A stretch of 64,000 bases of DNA from Pterois miles (Eukaryota; Chordata; Actinopteri; Perciformes; Scorpaenidae), in NCBI GenBank assembly GCA_947000775.1, contig CAMQGK010000341.1, positions 11,883,001 through 11,947,000 of the forward strand, written 5' to 3'. Below, one piece after another: positions 34,401 through 49,000 of this stretch. The stretch's first letter is position 1. The number at the start of each line of letters is the position of its first letter. A program made the position numbers and the translations under genes. Under the pieces are notes generated by a model that worked only from the letters and a program-made list of their open reading frames with translations, was not told where the DNA came from and did no database searches.

Positions 34401-37400
34401 AAAAACTTGATTAAACTGTTGCCAAATGACATATTCAAGAGACGAAGAACAACATTAGCATTATTAGCCACTCCTGAGGGAAATATCTGGCTCTTTAGCT
34501 ACTAAATACTCTACAGAGTTCCCCAGCTAGTCGCTAACTTAGACGTCTGTCATTTAAAGCTTGGCAGGTAGCAGGTTTATCAGAGCTTTTCACTAAAAAC
34601 TAAACTAAAAACTGTTGCTGCTGATGAGAGTGATGTTGCGGACAGTAAAACCAAAACAATGAGCTGAAAGATGCTAAAATGCTGTGGGTTCATCATTAAA
34701 AGCAACCCTTTCATATCAAATAGTCATTTGACCAATATTTAAAATCAAAAATACTGATTTGTGCAGCTTTAATGCTGAGTATAAATATCAACATTAGCCA
34801 GTTAGACATTAATTATTAATGAATACGTGCTGCTATAATTTAGCACCCAATCAGGGCAGTGCCTGTTGCTGCTGGAAACAAAGTTCATGAGAGCCGTGAG
34901 AGTCAACCAAAACAGTAACATTGCGGGCAGTAAAACCAAAACAACATGCTGAAAGATGCTAAAACGCTAAATAGAGCTGTTGCGTCTGGTGATGTTTCTC
35001 TGTCTATTCGGCACAAAATGCAACCCGTTCACATTACAGCGAGTCATTTGATTCATAGTTAAAATATGTGCAGCTTTAATGTTGAGTATAAATATCAACA
35101 TTGGCCAGTTACAAATAAATTAATCAGTGCCACTTTAATTTGGCACCCAGTTTGTCGAGTCACTGCGAGAGATGCTGAAATGACATCTTCAGTATGTCAG
35201 TGGATTTTTTTTTCTGAAAACCACCTAATCTCAGCAGATTCCAGAGACAGATATCCTATTAGCAGCATGCCGAGTGAGTATCCCATGTTAAGTGGTGGTC
35301 CTCATAATCAAGACAGGAGATGAATGGAGCCCTGATTAAATCTGACAAGGCTTCAAATCAGCTCAGCTTTATAAAAGCCCTGAAGCTTTGTGCATTCACA
35401 ATCTTGGGTTCTACTGTGTATGCCAGATATGTAAGGGCCAGCGAGGAAACAGATGAACTTATTACATGCGGATGCTGTTTCTCTGTTATTTTATGAAGGT
35501 CTGCATAATGTGAGCCAATTCACTTTCTGCATTCACTTTCGGTACATTTCGTCCATGCGTGTCACCAGGTTTACTAAACACACTTTTGGTTCATCAGTCA
35601 TTATTCAGTTTTCATTGAATGTAAGAAAATGAAGAGGAGGAAGCATTTTGATTTATGAGCAGGGCACAAAAAGTGCCCCAACTGCTTGTGGGCCCATCTG
35701 CTCCCACAATAAGTCCCATCTACAAGCACATATCACACCAGCAAAATACATCTCTAATGATGGAATACCCCCACAGACATGCACTTTAAAATATTTTTGG
35801 CTCCGTTTTACGTGAACTCTTGATCTCGATTAAAATCTATCACTTCTGCAACGTCAGAACATTCATATATTAAAACACTGGCTTGTTAATGAGCTGAAAA
35901 ACTAAAGAGAATGGATTAATGAGGAGAAACAATGGGACATAATGAGACGAGGGGGGAAAAAACAGTGTGTTCCTTTGCAAAAGGTAAAGGTATACTGAGA
36001 AAATGGTTTCAGAATAAAATGGATAATGTGTTGCTGTAGCGCTGCCAAATGACTGAGGAGGGCATCTGTGTGGGCAGCTTGTAAATCCCAACTACTGTTT
36101 GCCAAACAATCTTTTACATTAGCCACTTGTGTACTGGCCAGTTATGAAGACGGAGACAGGAAGTGATGCATATTTATTGGAAGAAGTCCCTCTTTAACTA
36201 CAGCAGTTGTCCTTTTGAATCCTGCTGACTCGATCAACTCTTATTGACATCTGAACGAAAACTGTTTTATATGAGTCATTTCGGTAATGAACACTGCACA
36301 GCAAATCTAAGCACGCAAGCTGCTTTAATCCTCCAACCAACCCAACTTTAAAGCCGGGGCGACATTGCAATTAGTCATTAGTTTCTGATTGATCGGTGCG
36401 CCATGTCTACCTAGCTGCTCCTACACTGTTGAATCTTGTTTCTTTTAATATTTTTTTTTTGTTGTCTTTATGGCCTCACACTTTTAAATTTCAATTAAAC
36501 ATCATCGCTGTCTCAGTGCCAACATTGGCAATTGGGGGGTTGTCTAAATTTTACCAGAGGACAATGTAAAACCAGTGGTTCAGAGCCAACGCAAAGTGGA
36601 CCTACATCTCATAGAGGCATTAGAAACACTTAATTTTCCATTTGGATGAAATATGAGAAGCTTGTCGGCACGAGACCCAGAAGAAGATGAGTAATTTGCG
36701 CAAAAGTAGCGATAATGTAACTGTTATATTCGTGTTTTTTACTACTTTTTTTTGCATTCTCAATGACAAAGCCAACATCTGGTACACAAACGGCATTTTG
36801 TAGATTAGACTTCTGGTGAGTGAGACATTAAATCAAAAGGCAGGCTTTTCAAAATAAGAGTAAAGTTGATTAAAATGTCTCGCGGGTGGGAACAGGTGGA
36901 TATGATGGACTCTTAAAATCATGAAGTGGAACCTTGTGATATTCTGCGTGATAAACTGTACCATACAGCGTAAAGATCTCAATATAATGCTTTGAGCTCT
37001 GTTCAGCCTACAAGGCCACAGTGACGAGTCACATGGCTCTTTCCACTGCACCATTATCCCTACTTAAATTCTTTGATATTCACAGTAAAACAACCACTGG
37101 ATGTTCGTATATGGTGCTGAATGAATCCTTAAACGACACTTACCACATTGTGCGTCTGCGTTTGTCCAACAAGGATCAATATGTTGGAGCAGATTATAGA
37201 TAAGCAGAAGTTGAGCAGGATGATGGATCGTTCAGAGCGAATATATCTGCAGAAGAAAAACAAATCAGTGCATCAGATGATGAAACAAGCTAGATGTTAC
37301 ATAAATGCACAAACTGATATGATTCATCGTCATGTGGTCGCAGCTTATGCTCGTAAAGCGTTGCAGTTACCTCCATAGCACGGCGTAGATCACTGCCAAT

Positions 37401-38437
37401 GTGATCAAGGAGAGGCAGGACAGACCACAGCCAACTATCAATGTCACAGATGGGACCCCTGAGTACTCCATGGTCTGTGGAGGAGACAGAGCAAGACGGA
37501 CCAGTCAGTTGGAGATTGGATGCGGTTCACGAAGGACAGTAAATCTTTATTGTTGCCCAGAGAGGGAACCAATCAAAACAACCACCGCTCAATCTGAATA
37601 GTCCACGGTGGGCTCCTTAATATGCTGTGAGGTTTGAAAGTGCATGCGTGGGCTTGAGGGCTGTTTGGATGCGAGTCCTTCCACCTATCTGTGCTGGATG
37701 GACATTATATATTATAAAACAATGAAGGCTGAAGAAGCAGAGATGCTGCATCACAAATATAGTTTGATATGCTTTTCCAGTCACATGTGAAATCATGCGA
37801 GCTGGGCCAATCAGAGGCCTGCGATTTGGAGCTAGCTTTCCACACACAGTCCATGCTTTCACACATTACATATACTAGCCATGCAGTAGTAAACCATTAC
37901 CACAAAACTGCACTTTTATGGCTGCATGAATGTTTGTCATTGTGCTGTTGAATGCTTCAGGCCTGATAGGGGAAAAAAGGCAATTCCTACTGTGCTAATG
38001 CAGAGGCCACAGTGTAAATACTGTGTTCAAATGTTAGATACTTTATCATCTCGATAAATTACAGGCTTCTGTTTTCTCTAATTTCAGCACATGAGCTCAA
38101 AAGATGGTTTAAAAACCCTCAATCACAGAATCTGTCATAGTTTCTGATGTCAGTAGAGGAAAAACTACAGGGGGAAAAAAACGTGCCCATTCTGACAACT
38201 CTCATCTCCAAAATGTGCATTTATGACTGATGAGAAATGGAGACACACCAAGCATCAGCATGCACACGCCCTCCTCCCGCGTGCACGCGCGCACACAGAG
38301 TTATCTAAATCTATGTGCAAACTACAAACATCGCCCCCACACAGTCTCCCTTTACCGCTGAATTACTATTTAACGGGATTAGCACAGCAAAAGATTCAAT
38401 TTCCTATTCCACACACACACACACACCCTCACACACA

Positions 38438-38473
<36 letters not shown>

Positions 38474-39978
38474 CAGCGCTTCTCCTTTACATTGGCCTAT
38501 AAAACCCACACTGAATAACAAATCAATAGCCTACTTACTATTTCTCTTGGTTGCTGAGCCAAAATGGCGAAGGTAGATACACGATCACATAAGCATTTTG
38601 TATGGGATGCATCTGTGAGCACCGTTTTACATCCCTTTGTGGACCAGGCTCCCCAAGAATCGTTCCTGCAACAAGAAGAAGAAGGCAATTAAGGAGGTTT
38701 TAATTCCAGCGGTGGCACGACTTCACAGAGCTGATCGACATCGCTTCGGCTTTTCTCGTTTAATTATTTATTTGAATCGAGAGCTATAGAGCCGACTGTT
38801 ACATAAATATATATATATATAAAAAGGCGAGCAGACACATCGACACGGCTCTCGTGTGGCTGTAGGAGCAGCTGGAGCAGATAGAGAGGCAGAGACGCGG
38901 AGGAGGGGGAGGACGCACGGAGCTGTCCAAGCAGACCGGTGCTGATTGATTCGCCATACGCAGATAAATAGCAAGAAGAAGTGCTATGAAAACACCATTA
39001 TTCCCCTCGTAATGCTTACAGATAAGAGCGGTCATATTTACCTGCATGTCTGCCTGCGTAATTCCTCCTTCCCAAACGCGTTTTTCCTCCCCTCTCAATG
39101 CCCCTGTTATCTTTTTTTCCCCTTTTCGGTTGATTTCCACCCCCCCTCAACTGTTTTAATTAGCAGCTTTTGGATGCTTCCTTAGGGGGATTTTCACCCT
39201 GGAAACGGTGGACAGCATCAGATTGATACTCTGTTCCTCTCTGCTGGCGTGAGAGGGGGAGGCTGATACAATGGGAAGAGAAACGCACGCTGTCGCAGGA
39301 TGTGTTTATTCGGCTCCGGGTCTAATGATAAAACGGGCATGTAAGATGGTTTTGGATTATTCCTGAGAATCATTTTTTTACACGAAAGTTGTCGCTGCTC
39401 GATGCGAAGCGCTTTGCAAAAATATAAAAAAACACTGCAGAAGCAATACCACCCCGCGGAAGCAGCGCGAATGGTTGCAGCCAGTCTCCACTTCACACCG
39501 CTAGTAGGTGAAATGAAAGGAGCGCTTCTCTTCCATTTGTCATGATTCGTCCACCCTCCGACACTCAGTCTCCCCAGAAAAAAAACACCCACTTTGTTTA
39601 AATGTGAAAACTTAATTTACACTAAACATGTGACTGTGCTCGATTTTTTTTATTTGCCGCAACCTCATATTAAAGATTCGCGTCACAAACAGGCAAACAC
39701 CTGTTGTCCCCTCACTCCTCCATACCCACCGCATCCCTCATGACAAAGCTTCACGATTCACATGAGATATGAGGATTCATACCACTGATTCAGAACAATG
39801 CAGAGCGCGCTGGCTGCTGATTTGTGTGCCAAGTGGCCTGTGCTGTGTGAGGCAATCCTGCTTTGTCATTTGATCAATATGGCTGCAATATTTATTATTC
39901 CTGGAAGAAGCTGTGGAGAACCTTTGCAAATTTCAAACCACCACTCTGAACTGTCTGTACACAGTAATGTAACAATAA

Positions 39979-40032
<54 letters not shown>

Positions 40033-43000
40033 TATTATTATTATTATTATATTTTATATTATAATAACTCCTCACTTCACCCCCCTGCATCTCTTCTCTT
40101 CTTAACTTGTTTGGTGCAAACAACTGATGTATGTTTACAATTCAGTAGTCCAGCAAACTGATGTAGCCATTTAAAAAAAATAAAAAAATCCATTATTATC
40201 AACATGGGAGTGGATAAATGCTTGTTTTTTGCAAATATATGAATATATGTATTATTGTAAATCATTTTAACAGGAAATAATGACAAATATTGCTCAGAAA
40301 CCCTCACAGTTACTGAATTTGGCATAAAAATATGCTCAAACCATGACATGGCAAACTCAAGCCCAACAGGCAGCAACAGCTGTGTGTCAGTGTGCTGCCT
40401 TGACTTTGACTTGCCCTAAATTGCATGGGATTAGCAAAAAGTGGGCATGTCTGTAAAGGGGAGACTCGTGGGTATCCACTGAACCCAATTTCATTCACAC
40501 ATCTTGAGGTCAAAGGTCAAGGGACCCCTTTGAAAATGGCCATGACACTTTGCTACAAGCTACTATGACATGGTTGGTACCAATGGATTCCTTAGGTCCT
40601 TTTCATATGATGCCAGCATATTCATAGCTTTAAAACTGAGCCCAACTTCCCTGAGCTACAACCAACAAAAGATGAGTGGTGTTAATACATTACATAAATT
40701 AATGGTGGTAATAGGTAGCTATGAGTTATCTAAACGTAAAGAATGCTGTGAAGGTGGTATATATAAAGCGTATATTCTCTGCAGCTGGAGCATCACAGCT
40801 TCAGGGTCTATAGAGGATGCACTACACTGCTGATAGAAATTTTCAAGGATTTCTTTAGTGGCTTTTATAAAGGAAGGTTCAAACACTGACATTTCATGGG
40901 GATAAATAAAAGACGGGGGTGAGGCCCTTGAACAAGTCCTAATAAATATGATCTGGACTGTGCTGAATAATATGAATAAAACTGTGATTCTATCAACCTC
41001 TTTTATTGATTTAAAAGACGGTAGCATTACAAGTGCTCCATGGTAGTGTCTTTAACATTGATGCCAAATGTGTCTATGATGTATAGACAGAAAAACAACA
41101 TGCCTGGCAGTAACCTGGGTGGCTAAAAGGTAGGCACCTGTGGGTGCAATAAAAACCTGGGTTGTGCACCAGAATAGGAGCCATGCCCTATTTTATATCA
41201 GTGACCTCCAATCACTGACAAAAACATGCTGCTGCCGGCATCCCAAAGCACTTTTAGACTGAAGGACTTCATTTTGTAACTACACCTGCCCTCCGAAAGC
41301 AAGAAAAATGTGCACAAGTAGAAAGCGTTGTTGGCTGCAGCTTTCAGTAGGGGTGGATGTCCATCTGTGAGCTTCCAGTTTTAAACCAAACATGAATGTT
41401 GGTCCCTGCCAGCCTAAACAATTACTCCGGACTGTGTATGAACCTAATGAGAAGTTGCACAGCAGTGATTTCCTCAAAATTGTAGCTGCTGGGGAGGTTG
41501 TTCTATAACCTGACTCACCAGATGGTTTGTTATAAAGAACCATCTGAGAAATCTTGGAAACTGTTTAGAAACGGACATGCACTTTCAAAAAATACTTGGC
41601 AGGCAATGGGATGACCTATCTGTCAATCAAACTCTTGCCGAAGCCAGTCAGGAGAAGAGCGAAAACACTGATCAAAGCAAAATGACAAAATCTTATATTT
41701 CTAATATTTTATTGTTCAGCACAGGCCATTTTGTAAGAATATGACAAAAGAATGAAAAATTTTGTTAAACTTTTGTAAGCGGTAAGCTTTGTAAGGATGT
41801 TTTACAATCCACAATGGCGGAAGCAGAGCTTTGCTGCTGGGTGTTGATGTTGCGATGAAATGACCAATTGGCTTTCACTTCTTGGCAATATACAGTCTTT
41901 GGTGCCCTTCTCTGTTCTTTTTTCAGTGAAGAAATACTTTCCATTTCTGATATAACTGATGCTATTTTTTATGCTATTGTTGTTTAGAACGAACAATCGC
42001 CACTCAGTGTCACCTTACACACCTAAGCTGAGCCTGTAGCTGCCAGTAACTCCTCACAGGATGCTGATTGATCCCTGGTCTAGCTTGCAGGACAAGCCTG
42101 ACGTTATGGATTTCCTTGCGATATGTGATCCCACGATTCTAGCATGATCTTGTGACATCGCAAGAATCCAGCTGCCATGCGTGGTAAGTTGTTGCATTGT
42201 CATACACATGTTCAGGCTAAAAAAAGCAGTTAAGACATCACAATAGTAGTGCAGGCTTTTCATTGTTGGATGCAATTTTTGAATGACAGAGAGACGGGTT
42301 GTTGGGTGAGCAACAAGCATCACACCCTTCACACAGGTGTACACCTGAGATCCCCCCTTGTTGCTGTTGCACTCTCAAAAAACCTGATTGTCACATTCAG
42401 AAGCAAACCCACTCTCTTTGTAATGACATTCATAGCATGTGTGATGCTTGTACTTCTTGATAACTTTTTGGATGAATCAACCATTCCCCCCGGCAAGGAC
42501 TCGATCCTCGACGCGATCTGTTCCTAACTTTCTGACTTGCTAGATGTTTGCTTCTCCTTTGTGCCAGTGAGAAGAGCTGACAGGAGAACATCCCCGACTG
42601 GGGATTTATGTACGCCATGTTTGATGTGTTGTCTGACCTTATCGGGGTGCTTGGTGGCCTCTGAATATAAAAATGTCCCCTAGAGAAAGTGTCAGTGCTG
42701 ATGTTAACCACAGTGAGACTGATGACATGACAGTCATCACACACCCTTGGTTGACCACTTTTTATTCAACGCAGTGATGTATTGACAACTCTGCATTAAA
42801 ACTTCCAGAACTGAAATTTGTGACAGATTTTGATCGTGCTCCAATTTCTAAAATATCTAGGTGTCAAGATCGCAAGATAAGTGACAGCGGAGTGACTTAA
42901 AAAGTCGACAAAGTTTTAGACACATTCAGTATTTAAACCCTTGCGTCTCCCTGAAACAGAGAGATAGACAGTTGCTCAAAACTCCAATTAGTTTGTCTTC

Positions 43001-46000
43001 CTTGCTGAACTTTGACAGATCGTGTTCCTCCAGCCACAGAGATCTTATTACTAAACCCATAACTTATCCACACTTCCAAGCAGTGCACTTAAGAGTCAAA
43101 GAGTGAAGCTCCGCAACCTCATCATTGTCCAGCTAAACAAGCCGGTGCAGCCGTATAGACTAAATGATCAGACTCTTCTCATACACGTCAGTCACTTTTG
43201 CATATGAAAACGTTTTGTATTTCTTCAGAAATGTGGGATAACCATCTTAAATGTTCTTTAAATTCATCTCATGCCATGTCATCAGGTTAGCCAGGCGCTG
43301 GGCTGAGGGCTTAAAGAGCGCCTTAGGCAATGCGCTTTAGGCATTTTAATAAAGTCTTGAAAGACCAGCACACAATGACTGAAGAGGCTGAAGATGTGGG
43401 GGCAACGCTGGGAAAGGATACCATCCAGCTTGGATCTCTTGATGACGGGCAATTCATATCATCCCATGTGGCCAGCTGCATGCGTTGACTAAATGAAGAG
43501 AAAAAAAAAGGCTGCATATTGTTTATGTAGCAAGAAAAATCTGACAAAGCCAGCAGGCAGCCTCCGGGGCCTGAAAAGTGAAGTCAATCTTTCTACCAAC
43601 CAGCAGGGGGCGACTCCTCTGGTTGCAAAAAGAAGTCTGATTGTATAGAAGTCTATGAGAAAATTAGCCTATTGTCACTTAATTTATGACCTCAGTAAAC
43701 ATTGTAAACATGAGTTTATGGTCTCAATCGTTGGTTTTAAGTTACTTCAATACAGCGCGATGTGTATTTAGTAAATTATGCCATTAAAAGCACCATGAAG
43801 TAGGCTATGCTTCAGGGCGCGGCTATGTTGTGATTGACAGGTCGCTACCACGGCATTGTCGGGTCTGGGTGTTGTCTTACAACTGTAACCCTTTCACAGT
43901 GTGTTTTCAGTTCATGAAAGTTAACTGCAACATTTTGACTTCCTAAAAATGTCTTATTCAGCATTTCATTGTACTTAGCTCCAACCTCTCATGTCAATTC
44001 TACAAGTCCACAAACCAACGGGTGAAATCACGGTGACCACGTCCACTTCTTATATACAGTCTATGGGCAAAACCCTCATAAGGAGGTAGACAAGCAAAAG
44101 AAGCTGCTTTGTTAGTAAAGACTCCACAGGACCATACAAAGGGAAGGAGTCATGCACCAGCTGATACGTCCGTTTTGCCTATTATCACTGTTGGTAGCTG
44201 AACTTCAGTGCACCCATAACTGTCTGTTCAGATTAGTTTGTATTCCACAGCTTGCATTTGCCGTCACATTAAAGGGACAGTGTGTAGGATTTAGTGACAT
44301 CTAAAGGTGCGGTTGCAGATTGAAAATTCTCCTGTGTGCCAAGCGTGTAGGAAAACTGGAGAATAGTGGCAGACGCAAGAGTAGCATGGGTCATTTGGAC
44401 CACTTTGTGTGGTCCACCATCCAGTGCCACCATTACTGTAGTGGCAAGTCGAAGCGACTTTAGGCTGGAAGCATCCATGGTTGCTCATAGTACCTTACAT
44501 AAATGGTGGGCGTATATAATAAACTCAGATGGGTATGTATTTATTGCATTCGGCTGCGAGTCAGTGTCTCAGCCCACTAACTTTGTTAGCTAATGTTAGC
44601 TAAGCAGTGTTAACTGAAAACTGTACACTTCTGAGGACTGCTTGCCTTCAAACAAGCACTTAACAAAAGGGAGGATCTACTGTTGCAATGGCGACTTGTT
44701 TATTTCTGCTACTTTGGATTTGTATATAACTCTGCCTAGAGTGTGTGCATCTAAAGTCCATCCAGTGCTGTCCTTTTAGCTTTAGATATTTTGTTTTTAC
44801 CCCCATCCCCTTCCCTGAAGAGGCTTTGCTTTTTGCCAGGCCGCCACTGTGTATAAGAATTTGTTCTAAATTGACTTGCCAGTTTAAATAAAGGTTAAAT
44901 AAAATCTTTTTTGATGTTTCTTGTTGTTCTTTTAGTTTTTGAGTAAACAAATGGTTTCTTTTCCGTAGGTCCTAGCGCTGTCAAATTGTGGGCTTGTTCG
45001 TTTCTGACTCCTAGGTGTTTTGGTTGTGTGCATTTGGTCATTTTCCTCTTTGTGTTTGAACATTTCCAGGTGCTGCTGATTGCAGGAGTTTGCCAGGCAG
45101 TCTGAGTGGAGGGACCAATCAGTGGCTGGCTGGTACCTAGAAGGCGGGTTCTTTAGGGATTCCCTGATTTATTTGCATACTCTGGTTTGAGCCTCGTTTG
45201 GTGTGATTGCAGGTTGGAGAAAACAACTGGGTGGTGCCTTTGTTTGTGGAGGCAAGAGCATGGTGGTCTGACCAAAGAAAGGTGAGTGTTAACAGGCTGG
45301 TGTGTAATTGTTTTGGAGCTAAAACTATTTTCACCTGTTAGGCAAAGCAGCATTGCTCCTTTTAGTTTGGCTGGTTTGTTTTAAGTAGTGTTGGGATGAA
45401 TGCGATTCAAGCTTACGAGCAATGTCCGTGGCTGTGGGGTGGTTCCCAGCAGCTGGTCGCTACGCCATACCAATAGAGCTCAAGTACAGTACGTACCTGC
45501 TGCAAGTAACCACATGAAGACCAGCGGTGAGTTAGTTTGGTATGTGATTAGACAGATAGTGGGACACTCCTGTGTGCATTCCTTGATCTAGGTTTGTAAA
45601 ATGGGTGTTGAGGGTTTTTCTGAGACTCCGTCAGACTTTTTTTTTTGTTTTTAGATGAAAGTAGTGGACTATTATACAGCTATGTTACAGGAAGGGGTCA
45701 CGGTGGATGGGTGGGTTAAAAAACACAGGATTTTAAAAGGTGTCCCGTGTGAAACCAAAAGCCAAGTTGATTTATTTGACACATAATTTACGTACTTCCG
45801 TCACACTGCTTCCAGTGGTATTTTAACCAAAACTATCATCTTTTCCTCAACTTAACTCAGTAGTTTTTCTAAAAAGACTGGAGTTAATATATGTGTGTCA
45901 TGTCTGCCGTGACACTGTGTTGCACTATAAGATTTGCACTATAAGATTAGCATTTTGAATGCTAACTTGTATGAGCGGGTACAGCGGGAGGTACTGTTGA

Positions 46001-49000
46001 GGGTGCTACTGTTACAGCAGAGTACTAGTCTTGTCTTGGTTTCCATGCACACCCCGTCTTTATTAATATTATATTCCCCTGCTAATATATCCTCCTAATT
46101 GTTACACACTGTTCCTATAATGCTGAGGTATTTAACCCAACATAATTAGTGAATTTTTGCAGCTATGTGTTCATTTACAGCTAAAAATGGAGACAACAAT
46201 TGCACTACTACTACTACTATTACTGCAACAACTACTTGTACTGCCTCAGGGTGTACATGAGCTTTGCCCCAACTCACATCCAGTGTTCTCACCCACACAA
46301 ACGCAGCCAAACCTCCTGCTGTCAACTAATACATGGTTTGTGTCCATCAAGAGTCCTCGCAGGAGCGAAGCATAGAATTACTTTAAACATCGCCCACATT
46401 TTTGCTTCTTCTGCCTCCCGACATCCTTTCACAGTGTACAGAGGCCATCACACAGTGGGCAACCAGAGGTCCCAAGCAAAAACCAGAAGCAGGTTTGATT
46501 TAATCATAAACGAATCCAACAGAACCAAAGAATACAACGCTCTCACCATTATCGCCTCCCCCATCTGCAGCGTCCACAGTTTCCATTCAAAACCAAACTA
46601 AAAACAAGCCTTCCCTGCAAGACTAAATCTGATCAAGTGCGAGTCTGTGGTGTAAATGGGTCTATTTGAGGATCTACGATGTGAAAAACTTTTGACAACT
46701 GCTGCTCTCAGATTGTCGAAAGATGCTTGACGTCAAAAAAGGAAACATGAGAGAGCGTTTTTTTTCTACAGAGTTAGAATGCTTGAACCTAAAATCGAAT
46801 GCAACTTTAACTGAAAGATAAAGCTGGAGATGTGAATTTTGAGCACTAAATATATACCACCAGCTTTTACTGTTTACACTTGTTGAATTTCTTAAGTAGC
46901 TCTAAACTAATGTAGACAAAACCTGTTGATGGCAGATTCTTATTCTGGTCCACCAGTCTATAGAAACCTGGTTTCTTTTGTCTGTTACTACGCATCGGCA
47001 AAGCAAAGCTGGAATATCAATCTGTGCACGTGTGCATATGTACGGTATAAAGATCAGCATCAACACATATCAGGGCAGCAGCAATAGGTACGACAAAATG
47101 CATTACCGTCAGTGCATTAACAGGGCAGCATGTCGGTCATCTGTTTATTATACAATTGAAGCAACAGCAGCAAGCAGTTACCACTCCCTTTATTCTAAGT
47201 TTAATATAAATTTAAGACATAAGGGTCTCAAGTTTAAGCTTGGCCTGCAGATCGGTCCAGGGCCGTAGTGGACCAGGCTTGTTCTGCCAGCTTCTGTACT
47301 GATACTAGGCACTTTAAATGAATTTGTGTGACCTAAGATTATAACTTTTTTGGAGAAATACACACTTCTGGCACAAGTAAGTAGGAAATTTGCCAGAGAT
47401 GATCTTACAGATTAAAGTGTCCCAGTGTTGTAACCTCTGCAGAGTGAGGGGTGACCATCCTACGTGCTGAATAAGGTACAATGCACATAGTATCACCATA
47501 GTTAGTCTGAGTCAAGAAAAGGCCTGCAACTAATCGAATTTCTTGATGCCATGGAAAAACCAGGACTTAAGCCTGTATAGAAAACCCAGTGAGAATTTAT
47601 ATTTCTTTGCAAGATGGATAATGTGGCATTTAAAATTTACACTTGTCCATCCAAATTCCCAACAATCTGTAACTGTCAGTAGTCTGAATAGAGACACCAT
47701 TTAGATAATTAATAGAAATGACTGGAGTTTTGTTTACCCAGGAAAGAAAATCATAGCTTTAGTTTTGGTTGAGTTTAAAGCACTTTCAAAATTTTCTGGC
47801 ATCTATATTATAAGAATGAACCTGATTTGGAGGAGATGGAGAACCAAATTTTGCAGTAAAGCTGTCTCCTGGTTGGCAGTGTTTGGTGTGGCCTGTTTGG
47901 CTCAAATCCAGGATCTCCAGATGTTTGTAGAACCTGAGCAGCTGCTTCTCACACCTTAACGCATAAATGATTAATTGTTCTTCGGTTCCACAGAAAGTAG
48001 AGCGTTCTTGGTAAACTCAAGGTATAAACTTAATAGCACTGAGTAATTTGAAATAAATCTATTGCATTGAATTACAGAATTTTACCAGTCATCGGTTTAC
48101 GTCACAATATTTTGTTGCGGTATTGTTGTCAATTATTATTCCTGTTGTAATAGTTTATTTTCATTGACCATTCATTTAAGATGGATTTATACTATTATTA
48201 TTAGTTTCAAACATATTTCATCTAAATCCACCAATAAACTGCGAGGCCTTGTGGTATTACAATGTGCCTACAGGTTTTATTTCACATCCTTTAGGCTGTT
48301 CTTATTTAGTATATGACCTTGTATGTTCTGCCGAATAAATCATCTAAATTTACGGGAAACATTTCAGGGAAACATTTCATCTTTTGGTCTCAGCACATCT
48401 TTTTTCACTGCAGTTAAAGCCAAATGTATCACATGTTTGCCCATAAAGATAACAATCTGTTTACTGCACCGTAAAAGAAAACAGCATTTAATACCTACAA
48501 CAACATTGTTGTAGTATTATTTATTACCTTTAGAGTGCTTTAGAGAGGAAGCAAAAAAAGACGAAACAAGAGGAATCACATCTTGAAAACAGGTGTAATA
48601 AACACGGCAGTCAGTAAAAGGCTATGTGTTTGAAAGAAGGGTCAAGATGCTGTTAATTCTGATGTGGCGAGTTATTTCAGGATATAAAAGCCTTTAATGA
48701 TGAAGGTTGTCCGCTTCAGTTTAAGGTTTGGCCTCGATAAGACTTTCGTGGATAATCTGAGCGGGGGATGCAAATACATCTGCGATTAAAATGTCCGAAA
48801 GACACTTACACGGATTTCCATGCACTCCTTGTGCTTTACAAGGATTCAGAGGATTTTAAAAGCATCTAATTGCATGGGAATGCCAAAAGGCTCCAACGAG
48901 CTTGTAAAGTCATTCTGTAATTTTCTTTTTTCTACAAGTTTAGTGGCAGTTTGGAGCAACTAAGGAGCTTGAATTCATGCAAGCGGTCACAATGCTTAGA

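Larger units (their letters stand above)
28985..37143 (-). other. adgrb3: adgrb3 8.2-kb intron between TM2 and TM3 exons
   Basis: A phase 0 intron. It holds a MITE at 29091-29750, a second short-TIR repeat at 30694-30897, a C-run with (CA)n at 31382-31428 and a two-copy tandem duplication at 34620-35150. The rest is AT-rich sequence with no recognised exon. The open frames here are chance. Confidence 0.6.

Noticed and set aside
39218..39592. 124-codon minus-strand frame in the CpG island
   Set aside because: No recognised protein, and its frame does not join the next receptor exon. GC-rich DNA gives long chance frames.
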